From: Leptolyngbya sp. 'hensonii'
Lineage (GTDB): Bacteria > Cyanobacteriota > Cyanobacteriia > GCF-001939115
NCBI RefSeq assembly: GCF_001939115.1
Contig: NZ_MQTZ01000049.1
Location: 1-64,000 of the forward strand
Reading direction: 5' to 3'
DNA: 64,000 bases
Part shown: positions 1 to 8,344 of the stretch, piece after piece
Layout of the letters: the number at the start of each line of letters is the position of its first letter
How positions within the stretch are numbered: the first letter of the stretch is position 1
Notes under the pieces: model-generated
Seen by the model: the letters and a program-made list of their open reading frames with translations, nothing else
Told to the model about the DNA's origin: nothing
The model's database searches: none
Made by a program: the position numbers and the translations under genes

Positions 1-326
1 CCCTTGACCTCCCCAACCGCAACCGGACAGATCTCCCCGGATAAGACCGTGAACTGTCCCTACACAACTGCGTCATTTACCGTGTTCCCTGAACCAATGG
101 GCTTTGTTGTGTTGTGCCAACTCGCCCCAGGACTATCTCGGCCTTCTATGACGTTTCTGTCCGTCAGCTTGTAGGTTTGCCGCTGGCTTCCTCCAGACCC
201 TTCCTCACGGAAGCGCCCTTGCCTTAAGCTAGTAGTTGTCGTCACTCGGATCTTTTCGATCATTTGGACGCTGGTTCTCCTACAGGGGACTTTCACCCCA
301 TTAGTTCACGCCCGTGCCGGGCGTAC
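1..326 (-). mobile_element. Group II intron, 5' part (domain I), runs off the left edge
   Basis: Read on the minus strand, the segment from 326 leftwards begins GTACGCCCGGCACGGGCGTG and continues with GGTGAAAGTCCCC, the usual opening of a bacterial group II intron ribozyme (5' GUGYG-like end, small stem, then the GGUGAAAGUCC block). The following GC-rich paired segments fit domain I. The domain IV reverse transcriptase and domains V-VI would lie beyond position 1 and are not visible. The 5' splice site is placed at 326/327 because the exon then ends in TTGT inside an attC-like site, the insertion point known for class IIC-attC introns. A 78-codon open frame in this stretch is a by-product of RNA structure, not a gene. 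The class assignment is inference; the intron identity is fairly secure. Confidence 0.82.
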
Positions 327-408
327 ACAACCCTAGTGCAGCGGATTGACCGAAGCCGCCTTGTGTTGTTGCAAAGTCTCTGGCAACCGCTGACCAGGGA
401 CGTTAGGC
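327..408 (+). other. attC-like integron recombination site, interrupted by the intron
   Basis: The left arm (327-348, ACAACCCTAGTGCAGCGG...) pairs with the right arm (384-408, CAACCGCTGACCAGGGACGTTAGGC) to form a long imperfect hairpin with single unpaired bases, as in attC sites. The right end carries the canonical core GTTAGGC (402-408). The expected left core GCCTAAC is cut: only its final AC remains at 327-328, and GCCTA would lie on the far side of the intron. Joining the two gives GCCTAACAACCC, a normal attC start. Recognition rests on pattern; no integron integrase is in the window. Confidence 0.68.
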
Positions 409-522
409 TCAACCTGTGAGTGGAGCACTTCTGCAAACGCAAATCTCGATTCAAAGATTCTTCGTCGTAGCCTTTACTTTTTTCGGCACCCTTAGTAAAG
501 TAAGGGGCAGTTTGCTTTACTA

Positions 523-1737
523 ATGTTTCTGCTAAGTATGTCATCCTTTACTAAGAGGTCAGAACGGGCAGGGCGATGGGTGCAGCAGGGCAGCGGTGAA
601 ACTTCTTACAGTGCCTTTATTCCTGCGCCCCTCCCTCCTGTTCCAGCAATTACAGTAGACTCAGTACTTCAGCGGCGGCTTGAAGCTGCTGGGTTAGCAC
701 TAGGGCGACTTGATGGGATTGGGCGAATACTACCGGGACCAGAAGAGCTTCTATACAGCTACATCCGAAAGGAAGCCGTATTATCAAGTCAGATTGAGGG
801 AACTCAATCGTCCATTGCTGATTTGCTTCTTCATGAAAATCAGGCAGTACCGGGAGTTGTATTGGAAGATATTCAAGAGGTTTCCAACTATATTGGTGCA
901 TTGAGCTATGGTATTGATCGGCTTTCAACACTGCCTCTTAGCTTGCGTCTAATTCGTGAGTCACATGAGCGGCTTGTCCGTGGTACCCGTGGCGATCAGA
1001 AGGCACCCGGAGAGTTTAGGCGTTCCCAGAACTGGATTGGGGGAAGCAAACCGAGTGACGCAATGTTTGTGCCGCCGCCACCACATGAGTTGCCAGATGT
1101 ACTCAGTGCATTCGAGAAGTTTCTCCATTCTGTGGAATATCCCGTCTTGCTCAAAGTTGGGCTCGCACACGCACAGTTTGAGACAATTCACCCCTTCCTT
1201 GATGGTAATGGTCGGGTAGGTCGTATGCTTATAGCACTGATGCTCGTTGCTGAAGGGGTTTTGGAACGACCGTGGCTGTATGTGAGCCTTCATTTTAAGA
1301 AGCACCGTGACAAATATTACCGTCTTCTCCAAGAAGTAAGAACTCAAGGAAATTGGGAAGAGTGGCTTATATTTTTTCTTGAAGGTGTTACAACTATTGC
1401 AAATCAAGCTACAGAGAAAATCCGTGCTTTAATGGCACTCTTTGAGCGAGATCGAAAAGTAGTAGAGCAGTCGCGGAAAGGTTCGATTTACCAATCGGTT
1501 GCAGTGCAGTCGAACTTGACAGTCTATGATTACTTAAAGAAAAGGATTGCTATCCGAATTCCCGAAACCGCAGAGGCTTGTGCGACAACTAAGCCAACTG
1601 TTAAACGTGCAATCGAAGATCTTCAGCGACTTGGTATCGTAACTGAGGCAACAGGTAAGCCTAGGAACAAAGTATATATCTATAAAGAGTATCTTGATAT
1701 CCTGAATCAAGATGATGGAACATTTGAAACGCAATAA
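523..1737 (+). CDS. Fic family protein (probable AMP transferase)
   Basis: A 404-residue Fic protein. Fic domains usually move AMP from ATP onto hydroxyl side chains of target proteins. The catalytic motif HPFLDGNGRVGR is complete near residue 223. An inhibitory-helix motif SSQIEG ([S/T]xxxE[G/N]) lies N-terminal to it, near residue 88, so this is an autoinhibited enzyme with the inhibitory helix in the same chain. The Fic_N-type region (GLALGRLDGIGRILPG) precedes it, and the C-terminus looks like a winged helix (TTKPTVKRAIEDLQRLGIV). No clear Shine-Dalgarno sequence separates the ATG at 523 from the ATG at 538, so 538 is possible. The gene sits alone between two attC-like sites in the same orientation, the arrangement of an integron gene cassette. 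Its target is unknown. Confidence 0.9.
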   Translation: MFLLSMSSFTKRSERAGRWVQQGSGETSYSAFIPAPLPPVPAITVDSVLQRRLEAAGLALGRLDGIGRILPGPEELLYSYIRKEAVLSSQIEGTQSSIADLLLHENQAVPGVVLEDIQEVSNYIGALSYGIDRLSTLPLSLRLIRESHERLVRGTRGDQKAPGEFRRSQNWIGGSKPSDAMFVPPPPHELPDVLSAFEKFLHSVEYPVLLKVGLAHAQFETIHPFLDGNGRVGRMLIALMLVAEGVLERPWLYVSLHFKKHRDKYYRLLQEVRTQGNWEEWLIFFLEGVTTIANQATEKIRALMALFERDRKVVEQSRKGSIYQSVAVQSNLTVYDYLKKRIAIRIPETAEACATTKPTVKRAIEDLQRLGIVTEATGKPRNKVYIYKEYLDILNQDDGTFETQ

Positions 1738-1789
1738 TGATTGAGTGAGTAGGTGTAATCGATGAACCATCTTTTACATATAATCAGTT

Positions 1790-1873
1790 GCCTAACAAGT
1801 CGTTGCAGCGGCGAAATGGAATTTACTATCAAGAGTCAAAAGTCATTAGCCGCCGCTGAACTTGGTCATTACC
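1790..1873 (+). other. Second attC-like hairpin, downstream of the Fic gene
   Basis: The site begins GCCTAAC (1790-1796), a perfect left core. The left arm AACAAGTCGTTGCAGCGGCG (1794-1813) pairs with CGCCGCTGAACTTGGT (1851-1866), leaving unpaired bases as in attC sites. The expected right core GTTAGGC is degenerate: the sequence reads CATTACC. The order gene then attC on one strand fits a cassette. A decayed right core would make the site poorly active or inactive. The rest of 1738-1935 shows nothing else. Confidence 0.6.
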
Positions 1874-1935
1874 AAATCCAATTTTCTTAAGCAAAGTAAA
1901 AATATTTCGGTGTGTCAAGTATATTAATCCCAAAC

Positions 1936-2517
1936 TTATGCTCCAGGGGTGAGACTTTGGATCTGGGGCAACAGCACCTCAAAAGCCTGACCCCGATGAC
2001 TGATGGCCCGTTTCACTTCTGGGAGCATTTCCGCAAAGGTCAACCCATGCTCTGGCACGTAGAAGATCGGGTCATAGCCAAAACCATCCGAGCCTCTGGG
2101 AAGATGGAGAATTTCGCCCCGGCAAATCCCCTCCGCTTGCAAGGCAATATTGCCATCCGGGCGGGCGATCGCGATCGCACAGGCAAACTGAGCCTGCCGG
2201 TTCAACTCATCCCCCAGTTCAAACAGCAGTCGTTCGATCCGCTCTGGATCGGTTTTGCCGTAGCGAGCTGAGAAAATGCCGGGAGCTCCTTCCAGGGCAT
2301 CTACTTCCAGGCCAGAGTCATCGGCGATCGCCCATTCTCCTGTGGCCAGAGCCACCTGGGATGCCTTAATACAGGCATTGGCCAGGAATGTATCCCCTGT
2401 TTCCTCGATGTCCAACTCTTCTGGTTTGAGAATCAGCTCCCAGTCCAGCTCTACCAGGTATTCCTGCATCTCTCGGACTTTGCCTGGATTACCGGTTGCC
2501 ACCACCATGATCGGCAT
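1936..2517 (-). CDS. rdgB: XTP/dITP pyrophosphatase (RdgB/HAM1)
   Basis: House-cleaning nucleotide pyrophosphatase that hydrolyses non-canonical purine triphosphates (XTP, dITP, ITP) to monophosphates, keeping them out of DNA and RNA. The family motifs are all present: the N-terminal TGNPGK loop, DDSGLEVDAL with the catalytic aspartate, the PGIFSARYG segment, GFGYDPIF, and the C-terminal SHRGQA. The length of 193 residues is normal. The start at 2517 is chosen because GGAGG lies 7 nt upstream of it, while the ATG at 2523 is only 1 nt from that Shine-Dalgarno sequence. It lies downstream of tldD on the same strand, separated by hairpins. Confidence 0.93.
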   Translation of the reverse strand: MPIMVVATGNPGKVREMQEYLVELDWELILKPEELDIEETGDTFLANACIKASQVALATGEWAIADDSGLEVDALEGAPGIFSARYGKTDPERIERLLFELGDELNRQAQFACAIAIARPDGNIALQAEGICRGEILHLPRGSDGFGYDPIFYVPEHGLTFAEMLPEVKRAISHRGQAFEVLLPQIQSLTPGA

Positions 2518-2551
2518 TTGCATTCCTCCTTACCACAACAAATCCATCCTG

Positions 2552-2579
2552 TGGAGACGTTCCGATAGAACGTCTCTAG
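2552..2579. repeat. Short palindromic hairpin of the GAGACGTTC type
   Basis: GAGACGTTC (2555-2563) and GAACGTCTC (2568-2576) form a 9-bp perfect stem with a 4-nt loop. Hairpins with similar gagacgttc or gagaggcgatt cores are commonly scattered between cyanobacterial genes. A related but longer one lies at 22768-22827. Confidence 0.5.
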
Positions 2580-2595
2580 GACACCCAATTAAAAG

Positions 2596-2619
2596 TTTTG
2601 GAGGGGGTGAAACCCCTCC
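2596..2619 (-). terminator. Probable terminator of tldD
   Basis: GGAGGGG (2600-2606) pairs with CCCCTCC (2613-2619) across a 6-nt loop. On the minus strand the stem is followed by AAAACTTTT, so the U-run is weak. It lies 33 nt past the tldD stop and separates tldD from rdgB. Confidence 0.5.
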
Positions 2620-2651
2620 ACTCCCTGTTGCAAAATTTAGTGTTTGCCACA

Positions 2652-4088
2652 CTAGCCCCCACCGAATACCTCCAGATTGGCAAAGGCACAGATGGGCGAA
2701 CCATGCCCCACCCAGATGGCCTGATTGGGTTCCCCTTTGCCACACATGGGGGTGCCATACATGGCCCAGGATTCCTGATCGCCCACCTGGACCAGATTCT
2801 GCCAGAATTGCAGGGTCGTGCCCCGGTAATTAGGATTTCGGAGCGTCTTCGTCAGTTGCCCCTGCTCAATCAGACGGGCATATTCACAGCCAAACTGGAA
2901 TTTGTAGCGCTGGTCATCGATCGACCAGGAGCGGTTCGATTCCATATATACCCCCTGCTCGATGCTGCCAATCAACTCAGCCAGAGGGGTGGTTCCCGGT
3001 TCTAGATTCAGGTTGGCCATCCGATCGATCGGGGGCCGATTCCAGGAACAGGCGCGGGTACAGGCCACTCCTGGCAGCCCACTGCGGGTCTGACTTTCCA
3101 GCCCACCGATGCCCCGCAGGAGTTTTCCTCCCTGAATCAGATACTCCCGACTGGCAGGAGTCCCCGTATCATCGAAGTTGTAGCTGGCCAGTTCTCCCGG
3201 CACCGTGGGGTCAAAGGTGACATTCATCAAAGGCGACCCATAGGTGAGCTGGCCGAAGTCCTCTGGCTTGACAAAACTGCCCCCCGCATAGTTGCGTTCA
3301 TCCCCCAGAATCCGGTCCAGCTCCAGAGGGTGGCCGATGCTCTCATGGATCTGCAACATCATCTGGTCGGGGGCCAGGACCAGGGTGGTGGTCATGGTAG
3401 GACAATCTTCTGCCGCCAGCAGTTCAACCGCCTGTTCTCCCGTGCGTCGAACTCGCTCCCACAAATCAGGCTCGGGAAAGAGTTCGGCTCCACCCTGGTA
3501 ACAGTGGGAAAGCCAGCCATTCTGGGTGCGGCGCTGAACGATCGCCCCATCCTGAGCCGTCGCCCCATAATCCGTCGCCATTTTGAGAAATTTCTGGTAC
3601 ACCTCAGAGCCATTACTGCTAATCAACCAGGATTCTGCTTCTGTGGTCATCACCATGGCGGTGGTCTGTACGATCTGGTCCGAGACCTTCAAGGTCTGAC
3701 AGATCTTGGCCAGCAGATCGTTGATCTCCCCAGCACTGAGCACCTCCAGGGGCTTTAAGAATGGGGAAATATATTGTCCCGTCACTTTAGGCCGTGCTGT
3801 TTCCGTCAAGCGATGGATGCCCCACTCAGCCGCTGCTTTGGCCTGCTGGTAGGCCATTTGGGCCGCCAGGCGAATCGGCGCTGCCTGGAAAGAATTCGTG
3901 GCTCCATAGCCGATCTGGCCATTGACGAGAACCTCCACCATGACACCCTGGTTGTCCGATCGCCCATTCGATCGGGGCAACCCATCTCGAAAGGAACGGG
4001 TGGTTTCCGTTTCCCGTACCGCCCGCAAACCCACCCAATCCACTGGCAGGTCAAGCGAGGCTAACACCTGCGAGAGTTGATCCAACAT
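2652..4088 (-). CDS. tldD: TldD/PmbA family metalloprotease
   Basis: TldD is a zinc protease that, with its paralogue TldE/PmbA, trims unfolded peptides and matures some ribosomal peptides. The metal site HESIGH (residues about 248-253) fits the family HExxxH motif, and a C-terminal Cys in FQFGCEYARL may supply a third ligand. The start at 4088 (MLDQLSQ) is preferred over a frame open to 4163: it has GGGG upstream and gives 478 residues, the usual family length, while the extra 25 residues look non-coding. No TldE/PmbA partner is adjacent, so if the heterodimer forms its partner is encoded elsewhere. Confidence 0.88.
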   Translation of the reverse strand: MLDQLSQVLASLDLPVDWVGLRAVRETETTRSFRDGLPRSNGRSDNQGVMVEVLVNGQIGYGATNSFQAAPIRLAAQMAYQQAKAAAEWGIHRLTETARPKVTGQYISPFLKPLEVLSAGEINDLLAKICQTLKVSDQIVQTTAMVMTTEAESWLISSNGSEVYQKFLKMATDYGATAQDGAIVQRRTQNGWLSHCYQGGAELFPEPDLWERVRRTGEQAVELLAAEDCPTMTTTLVLAPDQMMLQIHESIGHPLELDRILGDERNYAGGSFVKPEDFGQLTYGSPLMNVTFDPTVPGELASYNFDDTGTPASREYLIQGGKLLRGIGGLESQTRSGLPGVACTRACSWNRPPIDRMANLNLEPGTTPLAELIGSIEQGVYMESNRSWSIDDQRYKFQFGCEYARLIEQGQLTKTLRNPNYRGTTLQFWQNLVQVGDQESWAMYGTPMCGKGEPNQAIWVGHGSPICAFANLEVFGGG

Positions 4089-4202
4089 AAAACATCCCCT
4101 TTGGATACCAGTGGGGGCACATAGCCTGTGCCCATACCTGACCGTGCGCCCATGATAATGCACCGATTCTAATCAAGGATCGGAAGCATGAATCACCATT
4201 CT

Positions 4203-5714
4203 TTATCGATGCCAGCGGGTACCATCGGCACCATCAATCAAGGTAATTCCCTGGGCTTTCAACTCGTCCCGAATCCGATCGCCCTCTTTCCAGTTCTTGG
4301 CCTTGCGGGCCTCCGTCCGTTGCTGGATCAGAGCTTCGATGGCTGCATCAGTCCAGCCTGCAATCAATTCGGGTGTTCCGGCCCCAGCACGAGCAGCGGC
4401 AGAGTCAGGTTGCAGGACTTGTGCTTCGGGTTTGGCGGTTAACCCTAACACTTGGGCCAGGCAGACCAGGGTGAACCACTCGCGCTCCAGGACCTGAGGG
4501 TCCGTTTTTGTTTTCCCCTCATGGACGAGCAGGTTCCCCTCCTTCCGTAAGTCCTTCGCCAAGTCAAAAAGCACTGCCAGGGCACCAGCAGTATTGAAGT
4601 CATCATCCATAGCGGCTTGGAATTGTGTTACTGCTGGACTGCCTGACGGCACTCGCATGTGGGCGGGATCGCCAAAGGTGGCATCCCCCCGATCGGGCCA
4701 CTGCAGATCCTGGCCAAAGTTGTAGCCAAACAATAATCCTTCCCTGAGCGTCTGCCAGCCATTGGTGGCAGCGGCCATGGCTTCTTCTGTGAAGTCGATC
4801 GGCTGCCGGTAGTTGGCCTGCAGGACGAACAGCCGCACCACCATGGGGTCATACACCTCCAGCAAGGCCCGGATCGTGGTGAAGTTCTTCAGGGACTTGG
4901 ACATTTTGTCCCCCCTGATTTTCACAAAGCCATTGTGCAGCCAGTAAGTGGCAAGGGGTTGGGCAAGGGCCGCTTCCGATTGGGCAATTTCATTCTCGTG
5001 GTGGGGAAACACCAGGTCTTCGCCACCGGAGTGGATGTCAATGCGATCGCCCAGCAACTCCCGCACCATGGCCGAACATTCGATATGCCAGCCCGGGCGT
5101 CCCTGACCCCAGGGAGACTCCCAAAAAGGTTCCCCCGGTTTGGCCGCCTTCCAGAGAGCAAAATCCATAGGATGATGCTTTTTTGTCTCTGGTTCTTCAC
5201 TCAGTCGTCCACTGGCCCCCGCTTCCATCTGCTCCAGGTGCCGCCCAGAAAGCTTGCCATAGCTGGGAAACCGTTCTACCGCATAATACACATCCCCTCC
5301 AGCAGCATAGGCGTAGCCGCCCTCAATCAGGGTTTTAATCAGATCGATCATCTGGGGGATGAATTCAGTAGCTTTGGGATAGGCGTCTGCCCGCTGAATA
5401 TTGAGCTGATCCATATCGACAAAGTACTCATCGATATAGGTTGCAGTTACCTGATCCCAGGGTTTCTGTTCTTCCTTCGCCCGGTTGATAATTTTGTCAT
5501 CAATATCCGTGAAGTTCTGAATGTAGCGCACGTCATACCCACACCATTGCAAGTATCGCCGGACCACATCCCAGACGATGTAAGAGCGGGCATGACCCAA
5601 ATGGCAGTAGTCGTAGACGGTGACCCCACAGCAATACATCCGCACTTGACCGGCCTCCAGGGGTTCAAAGGCTGCTTTGCCACGAGTCAGCGTGTTGTAG
5701 AGTGTGAGTACCAT
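4203..5714 (-). CDS. cysS: Cysteinyl-tRNA synthetase
   Basis: Class I aminoacyl-tRNA synthetase that attaches cysteine to tRNA-Cys. The HIGH-type motif reads HLGH (residues 38-41), KMSKS is intact at about 270-274, and the conserved Cys and His residues of the catalytic zinc site are present ([23 protein letters not shown]). The length of 503 residues is slightly longer than bacterial enzymes of about 460 because of an insertion around the C-terminal linker ([20 protein letters not shown]). It is transcribed away from the CobW gene. The open antisense frame inside it at 4935-5744 is a shadow. Confidence 0.95.
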   Translation of the reverse strand: MVLTLYNTLTRGKAAFEPLEAGQVRMYCCGVTVYDYCHLGHARSYIVWDVVRRYLQWCGYDVRYIQNFTDIDDKIINRAKEEQKPWDQVTATYIDEYFVDMDQLNIQRADAYPKATEFIPQMIDLIKTLIEGGYAYAAGGDVYYAVERFPSYGKLSGRHLEQMEAGASGRLSEEPETKKHHPMDFALWKAAKPGEPFWESPWGQGRPGWHIECSAMVRELLGDRIDIHSGGEDLVFPHHENEIAQSEAALAQPLATYWLHNGFVKIRGDKMSKSLKNFTTIRALLEVYDPMVVRLFVLQANYRQPIDFTEEAMAAATNGWQTLREGLLFGYNFGQDLQWPDRGDATFGDPAHMRVPSGSPAVTQFQAAMDDDFNTAGALAVLFDLAKDLRKEGNLLVHEGKTKTDPQVLEREWFTLVCLAQVLGLTAKPEAQVLQPDSAAARAGAGTPELIAGWTDAAIEALIQQRTEARKAKNWKEGDRIRDELKAQGITLIDGADGTRWHR

Positions 5715-5829
5715 AACAATGGGAAATTATTAAGATCAAAGTAATGCCATAGGGCATCGAATCTTGATGCTAGCATTGGATTGCTGACAGCTTCCTAACC
5801 ATTTTTTCAGACATTTTGAGCGATCGCTT

Positions 5830-6984
5830 ATGCCATCCGTAGCCAGTTCCCCCAGCCAGACCATGGACGCTCCCAAACATGGCCTGCCCGTTACCATCAT
5901 CACCGGCTTTCTTGGGAGCGGCAAAACCACCCTCCTGAACCACATTCTCACCAATCAGGAAGGGGTGAAGACAGCGGTGCTGGTAAATGAATTTGGTGAG
6001 ATTGGCATTGACAACGAACTGATTGTATCCACAGACGACGACATGGTGGAACTCAGTAATGGCTGTATCTGTTGCACCATTAATAGCGACTTACAGGATG
6101 CCGTTTACAAAGTCCTGGAGCGGGAAGATAAAGTCGATTATATGGTGGTCGAAACCACTGGCCTGGCTGATCCCCTGCCGGTTGCTCTTACCTTCCTGGG
6201 CACGGAACTGCGGGACCTGACCCGGCTGGACTCCATCATCACCGTGGTGGATGCGGAGAATTACAGCCTGGATCTGTTCAATAGTCAGGCGGCCCATAAT
6301 CAGATTGCCTATGGCGACATTATTCTCCTGAATAAGGCCGACCTCGTTGATCCGGCTGATCTGGATCTGCTGGAAGTCAAGATTCGGGATGTGAAAGAAG
6401 GAGCCCGAATTCTCCGTACAGTGAAAGGAGATGTGTCCTTACCCCTGATCCTGAGCGTGGGGCTGTTTGAATCCGATCGGTATTTTGAGACAGACGATAA
6501 AGCCGAGGGCCATGATCACCATGACCATGACCACGATCACCATGACCATGACCATGACCACGCCCATGCCCATCATGGGCACGACGAGCAGGATCACTCA
6601 GCCTGTGACCATGACCATGGCCACTGTGAACATGACCATGACCATCACCACCATTCCGATCACCTGGAGATGGATGGCTTCACCTCGATTTCCTTCCAGA
6701 GTGACAAGCCCTTTGCGATTAAGAAGTTTCAGAACTTTCTGGATCACCAACTACCTGAATCGGTCTTCCGCGCCAAAGGGATTCTCTGGTTTGATGAGAG
6801 TCCCCGTCGTCATATCTTCCATCTCAGTGGTAAACGCTTCACCATGGACGATGAGGATTGGAAAGGCCAGCCCAAAAATCAACTGGTGTTAATTGGCCAG
6901 AACCTGGATCATGCAACCCTAAGAGCCCAGTTGGAAGCCTGTTTGGGGCCAAAATCATCGCGAGGTAAGGGGTTTGGCAAGTAG
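5830..6984 (+). CDS. CobW/Zng1-like GTP-dependent metallochaperone with a His-rich loop
   Basis: A G3E-family P-loop GTPase thought to deliver metal, often zinc, to client proteins. Walker A is GFLGSGKT (residues 26-33), the metal-binding GCICC is at about 78-82 (CxCC type), and NKADL is the guanine-specificity motif. Between the GTPase and C-terminal CobW domains lies a stretch of about 50 residues (about 228-280) made almost wholly of His and Asp with two Cys, a likely metal buffer. The ATG at 5830 follows a GCGATCGC octamer, and an ATG at 5863 is possible. No clear Zur-type palindrome was seen upstream. The neighbouring cysS encodes a zinc enzyme, but a client link is only a guess. Confidence 0.88.
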   Translation: MPSVASSPSQTMDAPKHGLPVTIITGFLGSGKTTLLNHILTNQEGVKTAVLVNEFGEIGIDNELIVSTDDDMVELSNGCICCTINSDLQDAVYKVLEREDKVDYMVVETTGLADPLPVALTFLGTELRDLTRLDSIITVVDAENYSLDLFNSQAAHNQIAYGDIILLNKADLVDPADLDLLEVKIRDVKEGARILRTVKGDVSLPLILSVGLFESDRYFETDDKAEGHDHHDHDHDHHDHDHDHAHAHHGHDEQDHSACDHDHGHCEHDHDHHHHSDHLEMDGFTSISFQSDKPFAIKKFQNFLDHQLPESVFRAKGILWFDESPRRHIFHLSGKRFTMDDEDWKGQPKNQLVLIGQNLDHATLRAQLEACLGPKSSRGKGFGK

Positions 6985-7291
6985 CCTGGACAATCCGCTA
7001 TTTTTGATCGGCCTTGCCATTATTGTGCTGAGCAGCCTCGTTTCCTTCTTTTGCTTCATCCGGGTGCTGATCTGGATGTTCCAAAACGATGAAACCACAT
7101 GGGGAACGGTTTGTCTCGTACTGACTTTTCTGAGCGGCCTTGGCCCCCTGATTGGCTATGTTCTTGGCTGGACACTCCCCAGGGAAGGCCAATTGCGACC
7201 CACCATGGGCATCTGGACCTTGTCCATTGTCGTTACGATCGTGGGTACCATCCTCGTGATCGCCACCTCTGGGGCAATCACGACCCAATAA
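6974..7291 (+). CDS. Small membrane protein, three predicted TM helices
   Basis: Family not recognised. The 105-residue product has three hydrophobic segments: about residues 9-35 (LFLIGLAIIVLSSLVSFF), 44-66 and 78-100. The TTG start at 6974 overlaps the end of the cobW-like gene by 11 nt and has GAGG 8 nt upstream; no ATG preserves the first helix. The overlap suggests translational coupling with the GTPase gene, which makes a role in metal handling conceivable but unproven. Confidence 0.6.
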   Translation: MASSLDNPLFLIGLAIIVLSSLVSFFCFIRVLIWMFQNDETTWGTVCLVLTFLSGLGPLIGYVLGWTLPREGQLRPTMGIWTLSIVVTIVGTILVIATSGAITTQ

Positions 7292-7393
7292 TCTCCAGAC
7301 ATCGCACACAACACCCCTATCCCAACTTACAGGCGTTGCTTACAATGCCTCTATCCCATCCATTCATTTCATTGGCATCATCCACGGAATTTC

Positions 7394-7783
7394 ATGACGA
7401 CTGATTTGACTTGCCTGCTGATCCTGACCCTCTGGACCTTACTCCTGAACCATATTCCCGCCGTGGCCCGAATTACTAAAGGTGGCGTTGCCTGGGGCCT
7501 CAGTAATCGCGAGGTGATGCCAGAGGTGGCACCCTGGGTGGGACGGGCCGATCGGGCCCAGCGCAACCACCAAGACAACCTGGCCCTGATTGCGATCGTC
7601 ATCCTGATTGCCCAAATCACCGGCCAGGCTGACGGGATCACGGCCATTTCGTCCATCATTATGGTGGTTTCCCGCATCCTGCACGGTCTCACCTACATAG
7701 CTGGCAATCCGCTGCTGCGATCGACCGCCTACTTTGTCTCCATCCTGGCCCTGCTGACGATCGTCTGGCGCATTCTGACTTAG
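7394..7783 (+). CDS. MAPEG family membrane protein
   Basis: The 129-residue membrane protein resembles MAPEG proteins (membrane-associated proteins in eicosanoid and glutathione metabolism). The conserved loop reads GRADRAQRNHQDN (residues about 50-62), matching the family RAxRAxxN pattern. Four hydrophobic segments are visible, beginning with LLILTLWTLLLNH. Bacterial members may have glutathione transferase or peroxidase activity, but the substrate here is unknown. It follows the small membrane protein by about 100 nt on the same strand. Confidence 0.8.
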   Translation: MTTDLTCLLILTLWTLLLNHIPAVARITKGGVAWGLSNREVMPEVAPWVGRADRAQRNHQDNLALIAIVILIAQITGQADGITAISSIIMVVSRILHGLTYIAGNPLLRSTAYFVSILALLTIVWRILT

Positions 7784-7874
7784 GGCTCAAGTCTTGCTAC
7801 CCTCTGACCAGATCCCCCCAGCCCTGGGATAACTCAGGACTGCGGCCAAACCAGCCCTTCGCTACAATAAAAAC

Positions 7875-8186
7875 ATGAGTAGGTCAACCAGGGTGGGATC
7901 ACTACGACAGGTCTCTGTTTGTCAACATACCAACTGTCTCCAAAATGGCTCGTCGGAGGTTTTAGGGGCTTTTGAAGCTCAGCCTATTTCGGGGGTTACG
8001 GTTTGTGCAACGGGATGTCTGGGGCAATGCAATATGGGACCAACCGTGCATATCGAGCCGGATCAGACCTGGTACTGCCGGGTTAAGCCCCAGGATGTAC
8101 CGGAAATTGTCGATCGGCACCTGCAAGGCAATGAACCCGTGAAAAGATTGTTGCATCCCCGCTTTCATCCTCAATTTATCGAGTGA
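7875..8186 (+). CDS. Thioredoxin-like [2Fe-2S] ferredoxin
   Basis: A 103-residue protein of the thioredoxin-fold 2Fe-2S family. Cysteines occur as CQHTNC near the N-terminus and CATGCLGQC in the middle, followed by the typical GPTVHIEPDQTWYCRVKPQDVPEIVDRHL segment. Related domains occur at the ends of NuoE/HoxE-like subunits and as stand-alone proteins in cyanobacteria. It probably carries electrons in the cytosol; its partner is not apparent from the neighbours. Confidence 0.82.
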   Translation: MSRSTRVGSLRQVSVCQHTNCLQNGSSEVLGAFEAQPISGVTVCATGCLGQCNMGPTVHIEPDQTWYCRVKPQDVPEIVDRHLQGNEPVKRLLHPRFHPQFIE

Positions 8187-8344
8187 GGGCGTCAGGTGTT
8201 CCATCCCAGGGCAGACAGGCAACTGTCCTGTTTTGTCCCAGTCGTCAACCCCGTAAGGAAGTCAGTAGTTTTTAACCCCAGGGGCTGGCGATGTGATACT
8301 ATCCCTGTTGCATACAGATTGTAATAATTGAGCTGTGAGACCCC

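Noticed and set aside
60-544. Two minus-strand open frames of 78 and 83 codons
   Set aside because: They fall in the group II intron domain I and the attC-like hairpin; their sequence is explained by RNA and DNA structure.
4935-5744. A 269-codon open frame antisense to cysS
   Set aside because: Fully opposite the cysS conserved motifs; no independent support.
5715-5829. Possible Zur box before the CobW gene
   Set aside because: No TGATAAT-N-ATTATCA-like palindrome can be read in this spacer.
6467-6892. A 141-codon frame rich in Met and Thr inside the CobW gene
   Set aside because: It is the +1 reading of the CATGAC repeats that encode the His-rich loop.
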